Assembly: GCA_964617665.1 (NCBI GenBank)
Contig: CAZUAH010000429.1
Coordinates: 1 to 12,041 of the forward strand
Direction: 5' to 3'
Length of the DNA stretch: 12,041 nt
From: JADHUC01 sp964617665
GTDB taxonomy: Bacteria > Planctomycetota > Planctomycetia > Pirellulales > Pirellulaceae
Part shown: piece after piece, positions 1 to 7,226 of the stretch
How the letters are laid out: each line of letters opens with the position of its first letter
How positions within the stretch are numbered: the first letter of the stretch is position 1
The notes under the pieces: model-generated
What the model saw: only the letters and a program-made list of their open reading frames with translations
Databases searched by the model: none
What the model was told of the DNA's origin: nothing
Position numbers and translations under genes: made by a program

Positions 1-412
1 GACAGTCGTCTCCAACCGATGCCAAATGCCTGTTGTCAGGCGAGAACGCAACCGCCTAAACCGGATCACGGCGAGCCTTCAACGTTGCGGCGCAACGGTC
101 GAGACGCATGTCCCGGACGCGTACCGTCGCATCCTGACTGGCGGTCGCAAGCCACCGGCCGTTTGGCGAGAATGCGCACCGATAAACGTCGCTTGTGTGC
201 CCTTTCAGAATACAGCACTCGTCTCCCTGCAGGCTCCAAAGTCGAATCGTCTTGTCACGGCTGGCAGTGGCCACCGTCTTGCCGTCCGGCGCGATCGCCA
301 CACCGTAAATCGGCAGTTGGTGACCTCGGAATTCTGCCACGAACTCTAGGTTCGCCTTTGCTACCGGCTCAGCGTTCGGCCGACTCCGTTTTCTCTCGCT
401 CCAAGCCTGCAA
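1..412 (-). pseudogene. WD40-repeat protein gene, interrupted by an in-frame stop and cut by the window edge
   Basis: Read on the minus strand, the frame encodes WD40 beta-propeller repeats. Repeat 1 is well formed (FRGH, then IAPDGKTVATASRDKTIRLWS). Repeat 2 has LKGH, then FSPNGRWLATASQDATVRV, but ends in RD where WD is expected. Repeat 3 begins LKARRDPV, where LKGHRDPV would be usual, and hits a TAG at 58-56. The same frame continues beyond the TAG as AVAFSPDNRHLASVGDDC to the window edge, which is clearly more WD40 repeat. The stop replaces the Trp usually seen in PVWAVAFSPD, so TGG to TAG is the simplest explanation. The frame opens after a stop at 421-419. The only early start candidates are TTG at 412 and GTG at 340, neither with a visible Shine-Dalgarno. 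It overlaps the end of the secretin-motif gene by about 44 nt. WD40 proteins act as interaction scaffolds; no specific role can be named. A sequencing error at the stop cannot be excluded. Confidence 0.72.
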
Positions 413-1103
413 GAACGGCTAGACGGGCGGCGATCAACCGCCGCAACTCGCCCTCGGCACGGCGTAGTGCCATCTTGTAGTAGATCGTGGCCACGCCCTG
501 CTTGCCCTCCGCCTCGGCCTTCTTCCCTTTCGCGAAAAACTCGGCCGCTTCGGACACACGCTCCGCTTTGGCCAAGTCGTTTCGGTGGCGGATCTCGTCG
601 ACCGATGGCAATCGAGGATCGGACGGCATGGCCGGCGAGTCGACATTTCGCCGCCCGATGTTCCTGGTAATGAACTCCGCTTTGCTAGCCACCTTGGGAT
701 CGACGGCTCCGCCGAAACCGCGGCCGGCTCCACCCCCGCCCATCCCTGAGAGGGTTTCCGGCGAAACGCCCGTCTGGAAGAACTCCTCTTCCTCCAAGAT
801 GATAATCCTCGGCACGACCGTCTGGTTCCAATTGCTGACATCCCGCCCAATGCCGCGATTCTTGAACAGGCGGTTGACCCCGGGGATTTTGCTCAGCAAC
901 GGCACGCCTCGCGTCACGCTACCCTCGCTGGCGCGCATGATGCCACCTAACAATCCCGTACCGCCGTCCGGGACGGTAGCCGTAGTCGAGGCGGTCGTGA
1001 AGTTGAACGTTGGCAGTTGGACAGTCGTATTCGGCTGAGCCTGCGCACAGGCAACCCCTGCCAGAACAGCAAGCGCCGAGAATGTGGGAACACGTGGCAA
1101 CAT
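369..1103 (-). CDS. Exported protein with a stand-alone secretin C-terminal signature
   Basis: The protein has 244 residues. Residues 1-22 form a signal peptide (Arg near the start, a hydrophobic run of Leu/Ala/Val, then ACAQA before the likely cut). Residues about 27-100 resemble the last beta strands of type II/III secretins: TVQLPTFNFTT, then VPDGGTGLLGGI, then GVPLLSKIP and NRLF. Spacing and residues fit the PROSITE-type secretin signature, apart from a Gly after the second Pro. A full secretin has several hundred further residues before this motif; here it follows the signal peptide directly. Next come an acidic patch (EEEE near 104-107), a Gly-rich linker (about 120-133) and a helical, Lys/Arg/Glu/Ala-rich tail (about 168-244) resembling one degenerate TPR. 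The start at 1103 is preferred over an in-frame upstream start at 1178 because it has GAAGGAG seven nt upstream and begins the signal peptide. The role is unknown; location in the periplasm or outer envelope is inferred. It is 158 nt downstream of the DUF4013-like gene. Confidence 0.85.
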   Translation of the reverse strand: MLPRVPTFSALAVLAGVACAQAQPNTTVQLPTFNFTTASTTATVPDGGTGLLGGIMRASEGSVTRGVPLLSKIPGVNRLFKNRGIGRDVSNWNQTVVPRIIILEEEEFFQTGVSPETLSGMGGGGAGRGFGGAVDPKVASKAEFITRNIGRRNVDSPAMPSDPRLPSVDEIRHRNDLAKAERVSEAAEFFAKGKKAEAEGKQGVATIYYKMALRRAEGELRRLIAARLAVLAGLEREKTESAER

Positions 1104-1110
1104 GAGGATA

Positions 1111-1117
1111 CTCCTTC
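1111..1117 (-). promoter_or_regulatory. Ribosome binding site that sets the secretin-motif gene start
   Basis: On the minus strand this reads GAAGGAG, seven nt before the ATG at 1103-1101. The upstream in-frame candidate at 1178 would add 25 charged residues in front of the signal peptide and has no comparable site. Confidence 0.8.
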
Positions 1118-1148
1118 TTCTCCGAATCCATGAGTCCTCGCCTACATC

Positions 1149-1173
1149 AACTCTATCGGATCGAAATAGAGTT
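1149..1173. repeat. Perfect 8-bp inverted repeat upstream of the secretin-motif gene
   Basis: AACTCTAT (1149-1156) and ATAGAGTT (1166-1173) are perfect inverted repeats separated by 9 nt. The element sits between the DUF4013-like gene and the secretin-motif gene, 45 nt before the latter's ATG. On the minus strand no T-run follows, so it does not look like a standard terminator for the membrane-protein pair. On the plus strand it is followed by TT and then C, also weak. It could be an operator or a 5' leader hairpin; neither is shown. Confidence 0.5.
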
Positions 1174-1261
1174 TTCAACGGAATTTGCTGGCAGCGACCA
1201 CAGCCACGCAGCTACAACGAGGGGCTTGAGCCATGCCTGAACATACAGTTCCCGAGAAAAA

Positions 1262-2053
1262 CTACACGGCGGTGGCGAGTGGTGGTTTCAGCGGAATCTT
1301 CTCGCCGCCCCGAGCCAAGTGGGTTTGGTAGAGCTGGTAGTAGATGTGAGCGTAGGCGAGCATGATGAGGACCATGGCTGGGTACATGCCGACGAAACAC
1401 AGCAGCATTCCTATCATCCCCACGGCCATCGAGCTGAACATCATGAACATCATGCTGAGGATCATTTCCTTCCACGTCTTGCGGAAGAAGCTCTTTGCGA
1501 ATTCCAAGTTGAACGCTTCGCCGAAGTCCTGTGCGAGCCCCGCCCGGATAACAAACGGGATACAGATCATCCCGACGAATACACCCGCAGCGATCATCAA
1601 TGCAAACAACAGGAGGAATCCCACGATTGCGATCGCCGGACCAGCTTCCTGCCCAGCGTTCGTTGCAACAATACCAACGACAAAGATCATCGCATAGCAA
1701 AGTACCATCAAGAAGACGGTTGGGACCATTGTGACAACCAGCGACACAAGAAACGGCCAAACGCCGCGTTTCAGGTATTCGACGAAATTACCGAAATCAA
1801 AGTCGGGGTACGTTCGTCGCGGATCCCGATGAAGGGATTCGATGATCTCGAATTGATATCCCCACAAGACGATCGGACCGATCACGGGGATCAGCGTACA
1901 GACCGTGCCTTGCAGCAGATTCATGGCCCACTTGGGGCTGTCAAAAACGAAAGAGTAAGCCTCGAAGTACCGCATGCCGACAAACGCACTTGCCGCGTCA
2001 GGCTTCGCCGCCTCTTCCGGCGGTCGGTATGTCTCCTCCGGAGATACGCCCAT
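1262..2053 (-). CDS. DUF4013-like multipass membrane protein
   Basis: The protein has 263 residues. An acidic, Pro-rich soluble N-terminus (1-38) is followed by hydrophobic segments at about 44-68, 98-130, 140-170, 198-224 and 224-240, with a short polar C-terminus. The N-terminal pattern of a Trp, then LLQGT, then a PVIGPIVLWGYQ segment, followed by charged HRDPRR and an aromatic-acidic FDFGNF stretch, matches what I know of DUF4013 membrane proteins. That family has no established function. The ATG at 2053 is preceded by AGGGAG at a spacing of 8 nt. It begins 33 nt after the zinc-ribbon membrane protein gene on the same strand, so the two are probably co-transcribed and may form one membrane complex. 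Family assignment rests on remembered pattern, not a search. Confidence 0.75.
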   Translation of the reverse strand: MGVSPEETYRPPEEAAKPDAASAFVGMRYFEAYSFVFDSPKWAMNLLQGTVCTLIPVIGPIVLWGYQFEIIESLHRDPRRTYPDFDFGNFVEYLKRGVWPFLVSLVVTMVPTVFLMVLCYAMIFVVGIVATNAGQEAGPAIAIVGFLLLFALMIAAGVFVGMICIPFVIRAGLAQDFGEAFNLEFAKSFFRKTWKEMILSMMFMMFSSMAVGMIGMLLCFVGMYPAMVLIMLAYAHIYYQLYQTHLARGGEKIPLKPPLATAV

Positions 2054-2086
2054 ATTCGCAACTCCCTCACACAGCGTACAGTTGGC

Positions 2087-3757
2087 CTAACCGGGAAAGT
2101 ACGGCAACGTGTCCACGCCCCATACCAGTGCACGGACAATGGTGGCAACTACATTCCAGATTATGTACAGGACTATAAATATGGTCGCAACGCCGAGAGC
2201 CCGATGGTATTTGACGCCTGACAGATAGCTCACCATATCGGCTAACACAAACACCATGGGCGTGAAGTGGACAACAAGCACCAACGAGAAGAAGCTTAAG
2301 AAATATCCGGCCATTCCGCCGACCATCGTGAAGAGCATGACCATGCCTATTCCGAGCAGCAACATCGGTGTGAAAGCGCCAACGTATGACGTGAGCATGG
2401 TGACGAACCCCATATAGGAAACTTCACCATAACCGCCAAACTCGACGCGATGCTTCTTTTTCTTAGCAAACATGGCGTTGTACAGACCGATGGCCGAAGC
2501 AATTAGCCCACCAATGATCTGCGTCCAAATCAGGGGCACTATCACCAAGAAAAGGAAAAGAACCATCAGAGTAACGATCAACACGCCGACGCCGACGTCT
2601 CCGGCCTTAGCGGCGTTAACCGCGCCCATAAGCACGGTAAACACGATATCTCCAATGGTGATGAAGATACCGTACAACCACAACTTGGCCGGGATCTCGT
2701 TTTCATCCTTGCGGATGATGCAGTACGAAGCGCCATAAATCGGAAAAATGATTGCCAGAACGCCGTGATATACCCTGTCCATGAACCCAAAAACCATGCT
2801 GGTTATCCAGGCGGCGAATAGAAGCAGCATTCCAGCGGCAGCCGCCACCAGGATAGCAATCCCCATGATGACCTGAACCAAGGACGAGGCCGAAAAGTTC
2901 ATTTGTGATAGCGCGACCTCGTATAGGAATACGAAGCCGCCAGCGACAGACAAAAATAGGCCCCACGCCCACGTCTTCACCCAGAGGTCCAGACGACCGC
3001 GCTGCATGCTCGCGTAGACGACGGCGTATACCCTTATCAGCAGTGATAGTATTCCGTGTACGGTGTCTTGGAATTTGAATGCGAAGACGGCGATCCTCAG
3101 TTCGGCGATCATCATTAACAGTCCGCCGAGACCCGCCATAGATATTGCAGTCCAGAGCACGACTTTCGTGCCGAGTCGGCTCGCCTGGTCCGCCGCCTCT
3201 TCTTCCGGCATGTTGATCAACTTGGAGAAGCCCATCCACAGCACGAACCCGACCGCGCCCACCGCGATCAGTGCGCCCGCCGTCACGTAAGGGATCCACC
3301 AATTGTCGCTCTCGCCGCGGTCTGCTTCGGGGGCCTTCGCCAATGCTACTTCCGCTTTGGCCAACAACTCCTGAGCTGCGCCCTCGTAGCCTTCGGCCTT
3401 TACGGGACCGCGGTTGGAAGCTTGGCCCATTCCCTTCACAAATTTGCCCGTCTGCAGGTTCAAGCCGCACTCGACGCACAACGTGGCATTGTGGGCCAAC
3501 GGTGCATCGCAACTGGGGCAGCGTGCTCCCTGATACTCGTCCTGGGCGTGGTCATGGCCGGACATGCCGGCCTCGTCCAGCAAATCGCCGAGTCCTCCTG
3601 CTGCGGGTGCAGGTGGTTGCTGGGCTGTGGGCGGCTTCTGCTGGGGCTGAGGTATTCGTAGCGGCTGAGCACATTTGGGGCATTTGACAACTTTACCCGC
3701 CAACTGCTCTTTCGCGGCGAAGCTCTGGCCGCACTTGCACGTGACTTTGATTGGCAT
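2087..3757 (-). CDS. Double zinc-ribbon, multipass membrane protein
   Basis: The protein has 556 residues. Two metal-binding ribbons lie at the N-terminus: Cys7, Cys9, Cys26 and Cys29 (CKC, then CPKC), and Cys80, Cys83, Cys94 and Cys97 (CPSC, then CVEC). A Pro/Gln-rich linker (about 36-53) joins them. From about residue 153 onward the protein is almost entirely hydrophobic, with roughly ten to twelve membrane segments (for example 156-177, 199-219, 262-282, 292-320, 359-381, 388-409, 452-478, 482-508, 520-546). A basic loop (AKKKKHR, about 431-437) lies between segments. N-terminal zinc ribbons ahead of membrane domains are common in planctomycete hypothetical proteins. I recognise no transporter or enzyme family. 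The ATG at 3757 starts exactly at the ribbon, but the ribosome site is weak. It is the first gene of the minus-strand group and is divergent from groES. Confidence 0.85.
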   Translation of the reverse strand: MPIKVTCKCGQSFAAKEQLAGKVVKCPKCAQPLRIPQPQQKPPTAQQPPAPAAGGLGDLLDEAGMSGHDHAQDEYQGARCPSCDAPLAHNATLCVECGLNLQTGKFVKGMGQASNRGPVKAEGYEGAAQELLAKAEVALAKAPEADRGESDNWWIPYVTAGALIAVGAVGFVLWMGFSKLINMPEEEAADQASRLGTKVVLWTAISMAGLGGLLMMIAELRIAVFAFKFQDTVHGILSLLIRVYAVVYASMQRGRLDLWVKTWAWGLFLSVAGGFVFLYEVALSQMNFSASSLVQVIMGIAILVAAAAGMLLLFAAWITSMVFGFMDRVYHGVLAIIFPIYGASYCIIRKDENEIPAKLWLYGIFITIGDIVFTVLMGAVNAAKAGDVGVGVLIVTLMVLFLFLVIVPLIWTQIIGGLIASAIGLYNAMFAKKKKHRVEFGGYGEVSYMGFVTMLTSYVGAFTPMLLLGIGMVMLFTMVGGMAGYFLSFFSLVLVVHFTPMVFVLADMVSYLSGVKYHRALGVATIFIVLYIIWNVVATIVRALVWGVDTLPYFPG

Positions 3758-3947
3758 TTTGCGAGTCGTCCCGTCAGAAATGGCGTTGCCGCCGGTCTCC
3801 CACCGTCGGCTGAAGCGACTATTGTGTACCGCAAATGCCTATCGAGCAACTAGTGCCTGTCGCACTCACATGTAGCGGTCGCGGCGGCATGAATCCCGAG
3901 CAGGACCGACGAAATGACGCAACAGTGATTAGATGCTCGCTCTGCAA

Positions 3948-3962
3948 CTGTCAAAATGACAG
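3948..3962. repeat. Short perfect palindrome in the divergent region
   Basis: CTGTCA, AAA, TGACAG forms a perfect 6-bp inverted repeat with a 3-nt centre. Its position about 190 nt before the minus-strand ATG and 250 nt before groES would suit a regulator site or a small hairpin. It may equally be chance. Confidence 0.3.
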
Positions 3963-4199
3963 ACGCCATCGAAACACAGGCGGCTGACAGATTGTCCTCT
4001 AGCGTGCCACTATTGAGCCATTGCAGCACAAACTCTTGACATATCGAGACTTGCGCACACATGTTGCGTTTTGGCGCGGCAGTTGCTCTTAACTGTGGGC
4101 TAATTCGAAATTGTGAGTAAATCTGGCAGTTTGTCCGTACGTGCGCACGCTGGGCGGCTGGCAGTTGCAGAATTTCTCACCATGTTATGACACGATTCG

Positions 4200-4206
4200 A
4201 GGAGGG
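4200..4206 (+). promoter_or_regulatory. Ribosome binding site that sets the groES start
   Basis: AGGAGGG lies 9 nt before the ATG at 4216. It rules out the in-frame GTG at 4141, which would add 25 residues unlike any GroES N-terminus. Confidence 0.85.
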
Positions 4207-4215
4207 AAACACTCA

Positions 4216-4527
4216 ATGGCAGCGAAGAAAAAAGGTATCAAGCTCCAGCCACTAGGCGACCGTGTGGTTGTCGAGCGTGACGAATCCGAAGAGGTAACGT
4301 CTGGTGGAATCGTCCTGCCGGATTCGGCCAAAGACAAGCCGGCTCGCGGCGTCGTGGTCAGCATCGGCGATGGCAAACTTCTGGACGACGGCACCCGTGG
4401 TGCTCTGCAGGTCAAAGTGGGCGACCGCGTAATCTTCAGCAGCTACGCCGGCGAATCGTTCAAGGTGAACGAAGACGAACTGCTGCTGATGCGTGAAGAT
4501 GACATTCTGGCGGTGATCGAAGAGTGA
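4216..4527 (+). CDS. groES: GroES co-chaperonin (Cpn10)
   Basis: This is the heptameric lid of the GroEL folding chamber in the cytoplasm; it caps the ATP-bound ring and encloses the substrate. The protein has 103 residues, within the usual 94-105. It shows a basic N-terminal extension (MAAKKKG), the core strand LQPLGDRVVVER (10-21), the mobile loop (about 22-39) with the GroEL-binding tripeptide Ile32-Val33-Leu34 in GGIVLPD, the roof loop (about 51-62), and the C-terminal VGDRVIF, SSYAGE, EDELLLMREDDILAVIE strands (68 to the end). The gene is first in a groES-groEL pair. Between the two lie 133 nt with two small hairpins, so stoichiometry or processing could differ from a tightly linked pair. 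No CIRCE operator is seen upstream. Confidence 0.98.
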   Translation: MAAKKKGIKLQPLGDRVVVERDESEEVTSGGIVLPDSAKDKPARGVVVSIGDGKLLDDGTRGALQVKVGDRVIFSSYAGESFKVNEDELLLMREDDILAVIEE

Positions 4528-4535
4528 TTAGGTAC

Positions 4536-4582
4536 GGCAGCCAAGCTGCCTTGATCGATAGCAGCGGCCGCACAGCGCCGCT
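4536..4582 (+). repeat. Two tandem hairpins between groES and groEL
   Basis: The first is GGCAGC-CAA-GCTGCC (4536-4550), a perfect 6-bp stem 8 nt after the groES stop. Only two T follow, so it is at best a weak terminator. The second is AGCGGC (4563-4568) paired with GCCGCT (4577-4582) across an 8-nt loop. Together they could attenuate transcription, mark an mRNA processing point or protect the groES 3' end. This is inference from base pairing alone. Confidence 0.45.
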
Positions 4583-4660
4583 CGCACGAGCCTTACGGTT
4601 TCCATAAGCGATAACAGAAACATCTCAGACAGCTCAGCTTGAACAAGGAGAGCACTAGTA

Positions 4661-6286
<1,626 letters not shown>

Positions 6287-6456
6287 TGCCCCAGCCGCGC
6301 AGGCTAGGTTCTGTTTCAAGATGCCAGCGGCCACGATTTCGGGACGCGAAGCAGTGTGATTGGCTTGGCCCTGCCCGATAGCCGTGGCTCGGCAGGCTGG
6401 TCCTGTAGTCTGGAAGCGAAGACAGGCGTGTCGGAGGTGCCGAGTATTCCGATCAT

Positions 6457-6495
6457 GGGGGCCTGCGGCTTTTTTGAGGCGGCAGGCCCCTTTTT
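6457..6495 (+). terminator. Rho-independent terminator after groEL
   Basis: GGGGCCTGC (6458-6466) pairs perfectly with GCAGGCCCC (6482-6490) across a 15-nt loop and is followed immediately by TTTTT (6491-6495). It lies 171 nt after the groEL stop and separates the chaperonin operon from the STAS gene. The rest of the 373-nt stretch 6287-6659 holds no gene that I can support. Confidence 0.9.
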
Positions 6496-6602
6496 CCGTG
6501 CATAGTAACCCTCCTAGCCGGAAAGCGACGGCGTTGGGAACCGAGCTAACAACAAATCTGTCAGCTTTTTCCCCAACCCAACCTTTCATCTGGGCTGTAC
6601 TT

Positions 6603-6611
6603 TGTTACTAT
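6603..6611 (+). promoter_or_regulatory. Candidate extended -10 promoter for the STAS gene
   Basis: TGTTACTAT fits an extended -10 (TGn followed by TACTAT). It lies 49 nt before the STAS ATG and downstream of the groEL terminator, where a promoter is needed. The sequence at the -35 position (CTTTCA, 6583-6588, 17-nt spacing) is a poor match, as extended -10 promoters allow. Confidence 0.35.
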
Positions 6612-6659
6612 GGGACTATTGATGTAGGTTAATTTTCGAGGTCTTCGGAGGTCTCGCGC

Positions 6660-7022
6660 ATGCCCGAGTTGTTATCGCAACAGAAGGATGATGTTCTAGT
6701 CGTCGAGTTCACATCCCCGAAAATCCTCTCCGACGTTGTGATTGCGCAGATAGGCCGTGAGTTGTTGGAGCTGGCGGACGAAACGGACGGCAAGATGCTG
6801 CTGAATTTTCAGGGCGTGACATTCATGTCCTCAGCCATGATTGGGAAGATCGTACTCCTGAATAAGAAGTGCAAGGCGAATAAGACAACGATCAAGTTGT
6901 GCAACATCTCTCCCAGCATCATGGAAGTTTTCGAGATCACACGTCTGAACAAGGTATTTAGCATTTACAAGTCCGAAGAAGAAGCACTGACGGCGTTCCA
7001 GAAGAAGGGGTGGTTTGGCTAG
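6660..7022 (+). CDS. STAS-domain anti-sigma factor antagonist (SpoIIAA/RsbV type)
   Basis: The 120-residue protein is a single STAS domain. In partner switching, the unphosphorylated form binds and sequesters an RsbW-type kinase/anti-sigma factor. A PP2C phosphatase reactivates it after phosphorylation. Visible: an N-terminal strand DVLVVEF (11-17), a LNFQGVTFMSS strand-turn (48-58), the helix AMIGKIVLLNKKCKA, and the strand TIKLCNIS followed by a helix ending in TRLNKVFSIY. The usual D-S-S-G-L-G is S57-S58-A59-M60-I61-G62, so the phosphorylatable Ser should be Ser58, with the preceding Asp replaced by Ser; the same change is familiar from planctomycete STAS proteins. GGAGGT sits 7 nt before the ATG. 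The PP2C phosphatase gene follows 204 nt downstream on the same strand. No kinase is in the window, so the partner must be elsewhere. A non-sigma target is possible. Confidence 0.92.
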   Translation: MPELLSQQKDDVLVVEFTSPKILSDVVIAQIGRELLELADETDGKMLLNFQGVTFMSSAMIGKIVLLNKKCKANKTTIKLCNISPSIMEVFEITRLNKVFSIYKSEEEALTAFQKKGWFG

Positions 7023-7226
7023 ATTCCCGTCTGCGCTGTTCATGTGTTCGGTCGGCAAGATCAGTTCGCCTGCCTCTCGTAGCCCCCCCTTCGCGCAACG
7101 TCGCAAGTTACTAGCTTCTCTTGGCTACAGGTACGGAGGCCGCGGTCGGCGTCGCGTAATCGGCGACGAGTCATCTGTTCATGTCGTTTTGCCAGATCTT
7201 GCAGTGTTCGGAAGGAGACACTGCTG

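Larger units (their letters stand above)
3758..4215. other. Divergent intergenic region between the membrane-protein operon and groESL
   Basis: These 458 nt hold no convincing gene. They must contain the promoters for both directions. No CIRCE element (TTAGCACTC and its inverted partner) and no HAIR-type repeat is visible in front of groES, so HrcA or HspR control is not supported. A possible sigma-70-like pair for groES is TTGACA (4036-4041) with CATGTT (4060-4065), 18 nt apart; the downstream hexamer is weak. The heptamer TGCGCAC occurs twice (4052-4058 and 4142-4148). The second copy lies inside the perfect palindrome CGTGCGCACG (4140-4149). A 15-nt hairpin sequence lies at 3948-3962. Confidence 0.6.

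Noticed and set aside
369..421. A frameshift joining the secretin-motif protein to the WD40 repeats as one original protein
   Set aside because: The secretin-motif protein ends in a normal charged tail with its own TGA, and the WD40 frame has a stop at 421-419 just upstream. Two overlapping or adjacent genes fit better, though homologue comparison would be needed to exclude a fusion.
1319..2221. A 300-codon plus-strand open frame across the DUF4013-like gene
   Set aside because: It is the antisense of a clear membrane-protein gene. Its product is an unnatural mix rich in His, Asp and Arg with no domain, and it has no ribosome site.
2703..3512. A 269-codon minus-strand frame inside the zinc-ribbon membrane gene
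   Set aside because: It is in another frame of the same strand and is Arg/Gly-rich without any recognisable fold. The main frame has Cys4 ribbons and membrane segments.
4041..4215. CIRCE (HrcA operator) upstream of groES
   Set aside because: I searched by eye for TTAGCACTC and its inverted partner and found no match or near match.
7150..7168. Hairpin CGTCGC / GCGACG between the STAS and phosphatase genes, as a terminator
   Set aside because: The stem is only 6 bp and no T-run follows on either strand. It does not separate the two genes into different transcripts on this evidence.
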